Source: Atribacterota bacterium
GTDB taxonomy: Bacteria; Atribacterota; Atribacteria; Atribacterales; Caldatribacteriaceae
DNA length: 47,558 nt
Direction of reading: 5' to 3'
Assembly (NCBI GenBank): GCA_039638595.1
Contig: JBDIWM010000011.1
Span: forward strand, 1-47,558
The position numbers and the translations under genes are program-made. The notes below the pieces were generated by a model. The model saw only the letters and a program-made list of their open reading frames with translations, searched no databases and was not told where the DNA came from. Shown here in pieces: positions 23,514-31,952 of this stretch (positions within the stretch are counted from its first letter, which is position 1; the number at the start of each line of letters is the position of its first letter).

Positions 23514-24832
23514 ATCGCTACGAAAAATCCGTCATTCCTCATCCGGTGAGGGAGGATAAAGATACCTCCATCGCTCACCAGACTGAAATGGGAAAAAGCT
23601 GTTCCTTCGCCATCCATCACTCGTTCCGAAATTCTTTCAAATTCGCCTCTCATTTGTTCCTCAAACTTCCTCACCACACCCTCGGTCTCTTCCATGCTCA
23701 GAGCACAAACACAATATAGTATTATACCTCCTCTTTTTACTAAACGAGAAGCCGACAACAACAAATTCAGTTGCTTTTCAGCCAATGCCCTGACCGTATT
23801 TTGGTCCGTTCTTTCTAAAACCTCAGGATGTCGGCGTAACGTTCCCAAACCGGAACAGGGAGCATCGAGAAAAACCCGGTCAGCACTCTCCAAAAACTCC
23901 TCAGGTGGTTTGAATCCATCCACGACCGCTGGAACAATACTCTTTATTCCCATACGGGAGATGAAATGTCGTAATACCTCAATTTTTTTGGAGTCCCAGT
24001 CCCAGGCAAAAATTTCACCCCGATCCCCCATCAGTTGGGCAAAAGCCGTCGATTTCCCTCCTACCCCACAACAAAGATCCACAATTCTCTCCCCAGCAGA
24101 GGGATTACAGAGCATCGTCACCACCTGCGAACCCACATCCTGGAGATAGAAAAGTCCTTCTTGCCACTCCGGAATGGTAAACAAGACTGACGATTCCCCC
24201 TCTACTCGAAGGGTGAAAGGGAGACCGGGAATCTCTTCCACCAGCATGCCATAGTGCTCAAGCCGCTTTCGAAGTGCATCTTTTCCGATACGGAGGGTAT
24301 TCACCCGAACATGGGTTTCAGGGGGGAGCATCAAAGAACGTTTGATTTCCGCTTGGTCTTCTGGAAAAAGCGCTTTCCATTCCTCCTCTATCCAGTCTGG
24401 CAGTATCATGCCCCACTCCAGCGCTTTTTCCCGATAGTTGGGAATCTCTTCTCCAACTTTCCTCAGAACGGCGTTCACCAGAGGAACAAATTCCCTATTT
24501 GGCAAACTTTTGGTTACTTCCACCCATTCATGAACCGTGGCGAAAACCGGAATTCCCGAATGAAAAATCATCTGAAACAGAGCCAACCGAAGAAGATTCT
24601 GAATCGCCAGAGGCAGCCGTTCCCATTTCGGTAAATGGCCACGAAGGATCCCTTCAAGGTGTGCCTTGGTTTTCACCGTTCCCCGCACCACACTTACCAG
24701 AAGACTCCGCTCTCGAGGGGAATACAAACGTCTGGCAAAAAACCCATTGTATCCCTCTTCCAAGAAACAAATCTTCCTCTGATAAAACCGGTTGAGAATC
24801 GAGACCGCGTCGAGGCGATATCGTTCGCTCAA
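23498..24832 (-). CDS. rsmB: 16S rRNA (cytosine967-C5)-methyltransferase
   Basis: A 444-residue RsmB. The N-terminal NusB-like RNA-binding domain covers about 1-140; the methyltransferase part has VDLCCGVGGKSTAFAQL (SAM site), the FLDAPCSGLGTLRRHPE segment and the catalytic cysteine segment YCVCALSMEETE, where most members have TCT. It methylates C967 of 16S rRNA. It overlaps the Zn peptidase gene by four bases. Confidence 0.95.
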   Translation of the reverse strand: MSERYRLDAVSILNRFYQRKICFLEEGYNGFFARRLYSPRERSLLVSVVRGTVKTKAHLEGILRGHLPKWERLPLAIQNLLRLALFQMIFHSGIPVFATVHEWVEVTKSLPNREFVPLVNAVLRKVGEEIPNYREKALEWGMILPDWIEEEWKALFPEDQAEIKRSLMLPPETHVRVNTLRIGKDALRKRLEHYGMLVEEIPGLPFTLRVEGESSVLFTIPEWQEGLFYLQDVGSQVVTMLCNPSAGERIVDLCCGVGGKSTAFAQLMGDRGEIFAWDWDSKKIEVLRHFISRMGIKSIVPAVVDGFKPPEEFLESADRVFLDAPCSGLGTLRRHPEVLERTDQNTVRALAEKQLNLLLSASRLVKRGGIILYCVCALSMEETEGVVRKFEEQMRGEFERISERVMDGEGTAFSHFSLVSDGGIFILPHRMRNDGFFVAIWKKK

Positions 24833-25512
24833 TCACGACTCTCCCGGAGTAAAAAGAGTCGGAGTAACTGCAAAGCGGCCACGGCTGCGGCCGCCACATA
24901 GGTCAATGCTGCAGCGCTGAGCATTTTCTGTGCCAGCGGTTTTTCTTCGAAACCCAAAAGACCTGTTCTCTCCAAAAGAACCATCGCTCTTCGGCTTGCA
25001 TCGTACTCTACCGGGAGTGTAGCCAGCTGAAACAGTACGGCGAAACTGAAAAAGAGAATCCCCAGGTCCATAAGCGGGCGAATGACAAAGATCAACCCGA
25101 TAAAAAAGAGTGGTAACGCGAGCTGGGAGCCAAAACCAGCCACTGGAACCAGAGCAGAACGAAAGGCAAAAAGCGCATACCCTTCCTTCTTTTGCATCAC
25201 ATGTCCGATTTCATGTGCCACAATCCCGTAGTCAGCAATCGATGTACCCCGCGCCACCGAAGAAGACAGACGAAGCACACCTTTACTGGGGTCATAGTGG
25301 TCGGTGAGCGAACCGGGAATTTCTTCCACCTTAAGGTGTAGACCTAAAGTATTCAACAACTCCTGAGCCACCTGCCATCCGGAAAGACCAGCCTGGGCGC
25401 GCTTCCGAGAAAGGAACGCATAGGTGTTCGTCACCCTACCCTGAGCATAAAAGGCGAGCACCAGAGCTGGAATCAGCAACAAAAACGTATAATCAAAGGG
25501 AAGGAAAAACAC
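24829..25512 (-). CDS. yugP: YugP-type membrane zinc metallopeptidase
   Basis: A 227-residue protein of the neutral zinc metallopeptidase (PF04298) family. It has an N-terminal membrane helix, the conserved LTDHYDP segment, the zinc site HEIGH with the third ligand in the VEYDASRRA segment, and three or four further membrane helices. The substrate is unknown; the active site probably faces the cytoplasmic side or the membrane. It stands between fmt and rsmB, a position also seen in Clostridia. Confidence 0.9.
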   Translation of the reverse strand: MFFLPFDYTFLLLIPALVLAFYAQGRVTNTYAFLSRKRAQAGLSGWQVAQELLNTLGLHLKVEEIPGSLTDHYDPSKGVLRLSSSVARGTSIADYGIVAHEIGHVMQKKEGYALFAFRSALVPVAGFGSQLALPLFFIGLIFVIRPLMDLGILFFSFAVLFQLATLPVEYDASRRAMVLLERTGLLGFEEKPLAQKMLSAAALTYVAAAAVAALQLLRLFLLRESRD

Positions 25513-25526
25513 CCCGTCTCACCTCC

Positions 25527-26462
25527 TCATTGAAACTGATCTCCAACTTTCAGTCGATATCCACAATAAAAATCCCAGAAAGACATGGGTTTTCGGCCCT
25601 CCACCTGGACGGTACGGATGCCGACCGTACCCCTTCCTGCCTGAACTACAATCCCCTTTTTCTTCTCAATGTCCAATATCGTGCCAGGCGACAAAGAGTT
25701 CCCTTCCTGACCGGCAAGGAACCCCTCCAGAATTTTAACTCGCCTTTCTTGAAAGAAGGTATAAGCCCCCGGAGAGAGGGAAAATGCCCGTATCTGGTTC
25801 ACGATGATCCGCGCTTCTTTTTCCCACGAAATCTTGGCCATCTCTTTCGTTATCATCGGGGCATACGAAACCTCGCCTTCCTGTGAAAAGGGAGTAATAG
25901 CCCCTTTCGCCCAAAGAGGAAGAACTTCGCAAACCATCTTCCCCCCCAAAATACCCAGTTTATGGAGTAAAGAGGAATACGTGTCACCTTCTTCAATCTG
26001 GACTCTTCTTTGAGCCAGTAAAGGCCCAGTATCAATCCCCTCATCCATAAGCATCAAGCTCACCCCGCTCTCCTTATCTCCATTGAGTAAAGTCCATCGA
26101 ATAGGGTCAGCACCTCGATAACGGGGTAAAAGTGATGCATGCACATTCACACAGCCAAGATGGGGAAGAGAAAGAATTGCCCGTTTTAAAATCTGCCCGT
26201 AGGCTGCCACCACCACAATATCCGGAAGAAGAACTCGAAAAGCCTCAAGCGAGTTCGGATCGTTGACTCGAGGGGGTTCCATAACCGGGATTCCTCGTTC
26301 TTGCGCCTTGACACAGACCGGTGAAGGCACAATTTTTTGCCCTCTTCCAGCCCGGCAGGCTGGTTTCGTAACAACTGTCTGGATGGTAAAGTCATTACTT
26401 TTGAGCATCTCCTCAAGAACCAAAACTGCAAAGGGCGAGGTACCCATAAAAACAACCTTCAT
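25527..26462 (-). CDS. fmt: Methionyl-tRNA formyltransferase
   Basis: A 311-residue formyltransferase that modifies initiator Met-tRNA. KVVFMGTSPFAVLVLEEM at the N-terminus, the catalytic NVHASLLPRYRGADPI segment and DEGIDTGPLL are conserved. It follows def by three bases, and the two are functional partners in formyl-methionine start and removal. Confidence 0.97.
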   Translation of the reverse strand: MKVVFMGTSPFAVLVLEEMLKSNDFTIQTVVTKPACRAGRGQKIVPSPVCVKAQERGIPVMEPPRVNDPNSLEAFRVLLPDIVVVAAYGQILKRAILSLPHLGCVNVHASLLPRYRGADPIRWTLLNGDKESGVSLMLMDEGIDTGPLLAQRRVQIEEGDTYSSLLHKLGILGGKMVCEVLPLWAKGAITPFSQEGEVSYAPMITKEMAKISWEKEARIIVNQIRAFSLSPGAYTFFQERRVKILEGFLAGQEGNSLSPGTILDIEKKKGIVVQAGRGTVGIRTVQVEGRKPMSFWDFYCGYRLKVGDQFQ

Positions 26463-26465
26463 ATA

Positions 26466-26969
26466 TCATTCACCATTACCCCGGGCAATTTTTTTGAGCT
26501 TATTCCCCAAAAGTAATCTCCGTGAAGGACTCAAGTGGTCCACGAAAAGAACCCCGTCCAGATGGTCGATTTCATGCTGCAGAACACGAGCCAAAAATCC
26601 CTCGGCTTCAAAAACCATTTCTTTACCTTGCTCATCGAGACCTCGAACCGTTATTTTTCGGCTCCGTTCTACCTTGGCATAAATCTCAGGGACACTCAAG
26701 CACCCTTCTTCACCCACCTCCCTCTCTTCGCTTTGCCATAGAAGTTCTGGATTAACCAGCACTAGGTCTTCTTTGGTATCGGGATGAATGAAGGTAATAA
26801 GGCGAAGCGGAACTCTAACCTGATTCCCGGCCAGCCCCACTCCAGAAAAGGCATGCATTGTTTCCTTCATATCCTGAAGAATGGCACGAATCGCTCCATC
26901 CACATGATCCACTCGTTGCGCCTTCTGCCTCAGGATTTCACTCCCGTATCGTTCAATTGTTCGGATCAT
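26466..26969 (-). CDS. def: Peptide deformylase
   Basis: A 167-residue metallo-enzyme that removes the N-terminal formyl group. All three motifs are present: GVGLAGNQ (usual form GxGLAAxQ), EEGCLSVPEIY with the metal Cys, and LQHEIDHLDG with the two His and the catalytic Glu. It is followed at once by fmt. Confidence 0.97.
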   Translation of the reverse strand: MIRTIERYGSEILRQKAQRVDHVDGAIRAILQDMKETMHAFSGVGLAGNQVRVPLRLITFIHPDTKEDLVLVNPELLWQSEEREVGEEGCLSVPEIYAKVERSRKITVRGLDEQGKEMVFEAEGFLARVLQHEIDHLDGVLFVDHLSPSRRLLLGNKLKKIARGNGE

Positions 26970-26986
26970 TTTCCAAAAGCCTCCCC

Positions 26987-28999
26987 CTACCTGTACACCT
27001 CAAAGCGCCATTGGATTCTTTCCCTTTCCACAGAAACCATCCAGCACGAAAAAAGCTCAAACACCTCTTTCAAACGTTCCTCTTCAAAATTGAAATCCAA
27101 CTCCTCGGTCCACTTTCCCCTTCTCCGCAAACCGGCCCCTGGAAAAGGTCCAGTCACGCCTACTCCATTCTCTTCCATTATACTTCGTAACGAATTCAAA
27201 ACCAAAATACATCGATTCTTATTCCTGCTTTCACCCATGACCCGAACCAGGCAAAAAAATGGAGGATAACACAGTGCTTTTCTCTTTTGCAGACTCTCCC
27301 CGTAAAAAGTCCTCCAAGGTTTTAAAAAACGCGCGACTCTGGCAATAGCTTCTGAAGAACCCTGAATGAGCACCTGAGGAGTACTCTGTGCATCGGTTCC
27401 CATCAACCACAAAGCCCGATGCAGCTCACCGTAAAATTCATCTCGAGCATTGAAATCAGAGAGATAGAGCCAGTCCTCAAAGGAAAGAACGACAAGTAAA
27501 GCGCTTCCCCTCAACAGGTCTTCTTTCAGCATCCCCGAAGTTCCAACCACAATACCGGGAAACTCCAGTATCTCCTTGGGAGATTCCTTCCAAGGACTCT
27601 CAGAGTCAACTCGCAACAAACGATTTTTGGGAAAATACTTCTGCAATTCCTCATATATCTTTTCTATACCTTCTCCCCATCCTTCCCAGAACGTTCCCCT
27701 ACACCTGGGACAGACATCGTCCGGCTTCACTTTTTTCCCACAGAGAGGGCAAAACAAAATCTTGAAATCCAGATGATACCTCAGGGCCACTTCGCAATCC
27801 GAACAGAGATAATAAAATCCGCAATCCCGACAGCCCAAAGCCGCAGCATACCCTGTTTTCTGCACCCAAACCAGGACTTTTTCCCCCCGTGCCAAAGCCC
27901 GAGCAATGCTTTCCCGAACCGAAGGAGCAATCGCGGGTTGTTGCCTCTTTTTTTCCAGCGCTATCGTCTTGACCTTTTTCGTCCTCACCAAACGGGAATG
28001 CCCAAAATCGCCTTCCTGAAACTCACCCCTACACAACCGGTGATAAATCCACAGAGAGGGGACCACTCCCACAACATGCAATGTTCCCCCTCTCTGCTGC
28101 ACGTTCTCATAAAGAATCTGGAGCGCATGATAGTGAGGAGTCTTTTCTGAATAATGCCCTTGGGCTTCTGGATCAAAAAGGACATAAAGGTATACATCGG
28201 GAATGGGCAAAAAAAGCGCCAATCTTGTTCCCAGAATAATTTCATACTGACTCTCCTCAACCAGCCGGTACACCACCATCCTGCGGGTGGCACTCAAACG
28301 ACTATCGTATTTCACAATCTGTTTTTCTGGAAATTCGCTACGCAGGAACACCTCAAAGGTATCCAGACTCTGAAAATCGGGAAAAATGAGGAGTGCTTTC
28401 TTGCGCTCACCTGATGCATTCGCAATTAAGCCCTTGAACCATTCCATTCGCTCTTCTCTCAGAGCAATACGCCAGAAGCGGAAAACCCTCTCTCCAAAAA
28501 TCACCTCCCGGGGCTGCCAGTCCTCTTCTTCGGTCCGGAAAATACCATCCCGGAACAATTTCCGTAAGCTGGATGCACTCAACCCGAACGTTTCACGAAA
28601 TAGAAAGAGGTTCATGCCCCCGGGAGGGAAACCATTCCATCCCGGCAGGTCCCGGACAAGAAAAGCCCGCCTTTCAAGAAGTGGCCATAGAGAACGCAAC
28701 AAAGGAGGAAAAAATAGACTGGCCACCTCCCCAAAAGGAGCAAAGTACATCTGAGCAAGCTTTTCAACGAGGGCGATCCGTTTCTCCATCCAAGGTGACA
28801 CGGGAACAACCCGGATAATCGGTTTGAGTTCATGTGTATCTTTCTCTTCGAAGGCATGCACCAAACCAATCAAACGGCGTTTGTGGAACTCAACTTCCAC
28901 AAGACTTCCGACTTTCACTCTATCAATCCAGGAAGGGGGAACCAGATAGGAAAACTCCCGAAACAGGGGAAGCGGTAAAGCGAGGGATACAACCTTCAT
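26987..28999 (-). CDS. priA: PriA-like primosome protein, probable pseudohelicase
   Basis: A 670-residue PriA, shorter than the usual 730-820. The 3' DNA-binding N-domain (VVSLALPLPLFREFSYLVP) is recognisable. All eight zinc cysteines are present: C390, C393, C399, C402, C417, C420, C430 and C433. GTRLALFLP is also kept. But Walker A (GVTGSGKT in others) is absent around residues 178-190, DEEH is replaced by DPEA (276-279), and the later helicase motifs (GTQMIAKGHDF and QVAGRAGR in others) are lost. It likely loads the replisome without ATP-driven unwinding, as reported for Deinococcus PriA. It stands between coaBC and def, the normal place. Confidence 0.9.
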   Translation of the reverse strand: MKVVSLALPLPLFREFSYLVPPSWIDRVKVGSLVEVEFHKRRLIGLVHAFEEKDTHELKPIIRVVPVSPWMEKRIALVEKLAQMYFAPFGEVASLFFPPLLRSLWPLLERRAFLVRDLPGWNGFPPGGMNLFLFRETFGLSASSLRKLFRDGIFRTEEEDWQPREVIFGERVFRFWRIALREERMEWFKGLIANASGERKKALLIFPDFQSLDTFEVFLRSEFPEKQIVKYDSRLSATRRMVVYRLVEESQYEIILGTRLALFLPIPDVYLYVLFDPEAQGHYSEKTPHYHALQILYENVQQRGGTLHVVGVVPSLWIYHRLCRGEFQEGDFGHSRLVRTKKVKTIALEKKRQQPAIAPSVRESIARALARGEKVLVWVQKTGYAAALGCRDCGFYYLCSDCEVALRYHLDFKILFCPLCGKKVKPDDVCPRCRGTFWEGWGEGIEKIYEELQKYFPKNRLLRVDSESPWKESPKEILEFPGIVVGTSGMLKEDLLRGSALLVVLSFEDWLYLSDFNARDEFYGELHRALWLMGTDAQSTPQVLIQGSSEAIARVARFLKPWRTFYGESLQKRKALCYPPFFCLVRVMGESRNKNRCILVLNSLRSIMEENGVGVTGPFPGAGLRRRGKWTEELDFNFEEERLKEVFELFSCWMVSVERERIQWRFEVYR

Positions 29000-29008
29000 A
29001 CTTGCGAT

Positions 29009-30220
29009 TCACAAAAGAGAAACAAGACGGGTGACAATCGCTTCGGCAAGTTCTCTTTTATCCAGAAGAGGCAACTCGATTTCCTGACCATTCCGCTCTA
29101 CAATCCAGGCCTTGTTGGTGGGTACTTCAAAACCACTCTTCCCCTTTTCAACCAGATTCGCCACCATCATATCCAGATTCTTTTTCCCGAGTTTCCTTTT
29201 TGCCTCTGAAAGAAGATTTTCGGTTTCTGCGCAGAATCCAACCACAATTTGGTTTTTCTTCTTTTGAGCGAGGCCTTCAAGAAGGTCCGGAGCAGGCAGA
29301 AGCGAAAGAGTAAGATTCGTCTTGTGCTCTTTTTTTATCTTGGCTGCACTCCAGGAAGAAGGACAGAAATCCGATACCGCTGCACTCATGAAAAGGATAT
29401 CACAAAGAGGGAAATTCCGTTCCAGCGCCTCTTTCATCTCTAAAACAGTTTCCACCCTTTCCACCGCCACCGAAGAAGGCACACGGACCGAAGAAACACC
29501 TAGAATCATTCTGACCTCTGCCCCCCAGGCTTTTGCCACTGCCGCCAGAGCACACCCCATGAAACCACTGCTGGGATTGGAAATGAACCGCACCGGATCA
29601 ATCCACTCTCGAGTTGCGCCACCCGTAACCAGAACCTTCTTTCCTTCGAGTTTTCGGGGCACATGGAGATAATAAAAAATTTCTTCCACCAGCTCCTCAA
29701 GCTCGGGCAATCTCCCTTCTCCTTCTTCTCCGCAGGCTAAAAGTCCAGAAACCGGGAAGATAACCCGGATTCCTCGTCTACGGAGCGTATCCAGGTTTTC
29801 CTGGACCAGAGGGTTTTTCCACATACTCACATTCATCGCTGGAGCAACGATGACTTTCTGAGGCTCAACTAAGGTAAGGGTGCTGAGAAGGTCATCAGCA
29901 ATTCCTGCGGCAATTTTACCAATGATATTGGCGGTGGCAGGAACGATGAGGATGACATCGCTCTCCCGAGCCAAGGCGATATGGACGATACTTCCTCCCC
30001 GAGCAAAGAGGTCACTATAGACATGATTCCCGGTAATGGCTTCAAAGGTGCTTTCTCCAACAAGCTGCCGAGCATGTTCAGTCATACACACCGTTACCTG
30101 AGCTTGAGCTTTCGTTAAATAACTGGCCAAACCAACCGCCTTAAACGCCGCAATACTCCCCGTTACGCCCAGAGCGATTTTTTTCCCTTTAAAGAAGTAC
30201 GGAGGATGGTACACAATCAT
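29009..30220 (-). CDS. coaBC: Phosphopantothenoylcysteine decarboxylase / phosphopantothenate-cysteine ligase
   Basis: A 403-residue bifunctional CoA-synthesis enzyme. The CoaC half has GVTGSIAAFKA, the FMN/active region with the His in GSIVHIALARE, the PAMNVSMW loop and the catalytic Cys in LLACGEEGEGRL. The CoaB half (from about 190) has VTGGATREWIDPVRFISN, MSAAVSDF and the KIKK lysine segment. It overlaps rpoZ by four bases. The usual order gmk-rpoZ-coaBC-priA is kept. Confidence 0.97.
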   Translation of the reverse strand: MIVYHPPYFFKGKKIALGVTGSIAAFKAVGLASYLTKAQAQVTVCMTEHARQLVGESTFEAITGNHVYSDLFARGGSIVHIALARESDVILIVPATANIIGKIAAGIADDLLSTLTLVEPQKVIVAPAMNVSMWKNPLVQENLDTLRRRGIRVIFPVSGLLACGEEGEGRLPELEELVEEIFYYLHVPRKLEGKKVLVTGGATREWIDPVRFISNPSSGFMGCALAAVAKAWGAEVRMILGVSSVRVPSSVAVERVETVLEMKEALERNFPLCDILFMSAAVSDFCPSSWSAAKIKKEHKTNLTLSLLPAPDLLEGLAQKKKNQIVVGFCAETENLLSEAKRKLGKKNLDMMVANLVEKGKSGFEVPTNKAWIVERNGQEIELPLLDKRELAEAIVTRLVSLL

Positions 30221-30411
30221 TCTTCGACAAAATCAAAGGAGAATCTATCGGCCATCAGTTCCGCCAGCGCAATAAACAGTGGCTTATGAGGTTCCTTAAG
30301 TTCAATAAGAGGTATCGCTCCTTCATTAAGCTGTCTTGCTCTTTTGGCAATCACAAGAGCTGCGACGTAAGAATTACCAACCTTGCGCACCAAATCATCA
30401 ATAGAGAACAT
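30217..30411 (-). CDS. rpoZ: RNA polymerase omega subunit
   Basis: A 64-residue omega subunit. FSIDDLVRKVGNSYVAALVIAKRARQL is the conserved helix region that binds the beta' tail, followed by the short C-terminal part PLFIALAELM. I choose the ATG at 30411 after AGGGGGAA; a longer open frame upstream runs into gmk and lacks family likeness. It lies between gmk and coaBC as in most bacteria. Confidence 0.94.
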   Translation of the reverse strand: MFSIDDLVRKVGNSYVAALVIAKRARQLNEGAIPLIELKEPHKPLFIALAELMADRFSFDFVEE

Positions 30412-30433
30412 ATGCTTTCCCCCTTTTTTCCCT

Positions 30434-31003
30434 CTATTCTCTGATCCGACATCGCTCTGCAATAATAATGGCCCGAAATTGATCCACCGCTTTTTCCAAA
30501 ACATCGTTAATAATTAAGTAATTGTAGTCCCGAATGGACCGCATTTCAAGATGGGCGTTGGTCATGCGCAGCAAGATATCATCTTCTACATCGGAGCGTC
30601 TTCCCCGCAATCGCTCTTCCAGAATACGCAAAGACGGAGGAGCAATGAAAACAAAAATTCCCCGTGGAAAAACTGCTTTAACCTGCTTCGCCCCCTGGAC
30701 ATCGATCTCCAAGATGACATCAAAACCTTCCTGCCACCAGGATTCCAGAGGACCGCGAGGAGTGCCGTAATAGTTCCCGTGTACCTTCGCCCACTCAATA
30801 AACTCCCCTTGATCCCTCATTTTCTCAAAGGTAGGAAGATCCACGAAATGGTAGTCAGCACCTTCCACCTCGTTGACTCGCGGTGAGCGTGTCGTACAGG
30901 AAATCGAGTATCGTAACCCCGGACACAGCTTCATGACCTCCCTTCTGATGGTGCTTTTTCCTACTCCCGAAGGTCCAGAAAGGACAAAAAGAAGCCCCGA
31001 CAT
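30434..31003 (-). CDS. gmk: Guanylate kinase
   Basis: A 189-residue GMP kinase. The P-loop is GPSGVGKST (9-17); SCTTRSPRVNEVEGADYHFV is the GMP-binding region, and the LEIDVQGAKQVK and FIAPPS segments are typical. It makes GDP from GMP. It follows yicC by one base and precedes rpoZ. Confidence 0.97.
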   Translation of the reverse strand: MSGLLFVLSGPSGVGKSTIRREVMKLCPGLRYSISCTTRSPRVNEVEGADYHFVDLPTFEKMRDQGEFIEWAKVHGNYYGTPRGPLESWWQEGFDVILEIDVQGAKQVKAVFPRGIFVFIAPPSLRILEERLRGRRSDVEDDILLRMTNAHLEMRSIRDYNYLIINDVLEKAVDQFRAIIIAERCRIRE

Positions 31004-31004
31004 T

Positions 31005-31877
31005 TTACTCTACGTTGTGCGCCTGTTCCCACATTTTTTCCAACGTGGTCTTCATGTCCAACACCAAGGACGAGAGCAATACGCCACTCGACTTGGAACC
31101 GATGGTATTGATTTCCCGATGCATTTCCTGGAGGATAAATTCCAGTTCCCTCCCTACGAGGTCTTTTGCAAGAAGCACTTTCCGTGCCCGGCTTATATGC
31201 GCTTTCAGCCTTACCACCTCTTCATTGATATCACTCCGATCCACGTAAAAAACGACTTCCTGTGCCAACACCACCTCATCGATTTTGGACTGGGGCATCG
31301 CTTCCTGAAGTCGCTGAGAAAGTTTCTCCCGATAGTATTCCCTAATCATTCCAGCTTCTTTTTCTATCTCCTGGATCAACCGCTCCAGCTCTTCAAGCTG
31401 AGTCAAAAGATCTTCCCGGAGTTTTTCCCCTTCCACCTCCCGATAGGTAAGAAAACCAGTCATCGCCGCTTCAAAAATGGGCAAGAAAGAATCCCACTCC
31501 CTACCCCACACACTCTCCCCCTTTTTCAGATGAATAAACTCACCAATCTGAAATAACAACTCCAAACGAGGCTCAAATGGCAAAGAAAGTTCTGCGCTCA
31601 GTCTTTTCAAAGCCTCAAGATACGCTTGAGCCAGTACTGTATTCACTTCAATGGCAAAGGCCTCTTCCCTAGGCTCAAAATCGACCCTGAGTTCCAGTTT
31701 CCCTCGAGAAGCAACTTTTCTCAGTGCAGCGTTAATCCGCTCCTCCCATCCCAGAAGTTCCCGAGGCAAACGCAGGTTGATTTCCAGAAAGCGGTGATTG
31801 ACACTTTTCAGGTACACTTGATAGAAACCAAGTTCTCCCATCCCTTCGGCATATCCAAACCCGGTCATGCTCTTCAT
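31005..31877 (-). CDS. yicC: YicC/YloC-family endoribonuclease
   Basis: A 290-residue YicC protein. It begins MKSMTGFGYAEG and has the KSVNHRFLEINLRLPREL segment and the C-terminal part EMHREINTIGSKS, all standard in this family. Members have been shown to cut RNA and to affect small RNA stability. It is the first gene of a long minus-strand run (yicC to rpe), with an AAAGGGAG ribosome site and a promoter in the gap shared with rqcH. Confidence 0.94.
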   Translation of the reverse strand: MKSMTGFGYAEGMGELGFYQVYLKSVNHRFLEINLRLPRELLGWEERINAALRKVASRGKLELRVDFEPREEAFAIEVNTVLAQAYLEALKRLSAELSLPFEPRLELLFQIGEFIHLKKGESVWGREWDSFLPIFEAAMTGFLTYREVEGEKLREDLLTQLEELERLIQEIEKEAGMIREYYREKLSQRLQEAMPQSKIDEVVLAQEVVFYVDRSDINEEVVRLKAHISRARKVLLAKDLVGRELEFILQEMHREINTIGSKSSGVLLSSLVLDMKTTLEKMWEQAHNVE

Positions 31878-31889
31878 TGGTTTTCTCCC

Positions 31890-31942
31890 TTTACAAGTGG
31901 TGCGTTTGCCACTATATTATTGAATATCACATTTTCTGTCAA
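31890..31942. promoter_or_regulatory. Back-to-back promoters for yicC (-) and rqcH (+)
   Basis: On the plus strand TTTACA (31890-31895), 17 bases and TATATT (31913-31918) drive rqcH. On the minus strand TTGACA (31942-31937), 17 bases and TAATAT (31919-31914) drive the yicC run. The -10 boxes sit on opposite strands of the same few bases, so the two polymerases probably exclude each other. Confidence 0.75.
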
Positions 31943-31952
31943 TCGAAGAACA

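Noticed and set aside
31626-31952. Upstream extension of the rqcH frame over yicC
   Set aside because: The extra residues have no likeness to NFACT proteins and overlap yicC and both promoters; the ATG at 31953 gives the normal start.
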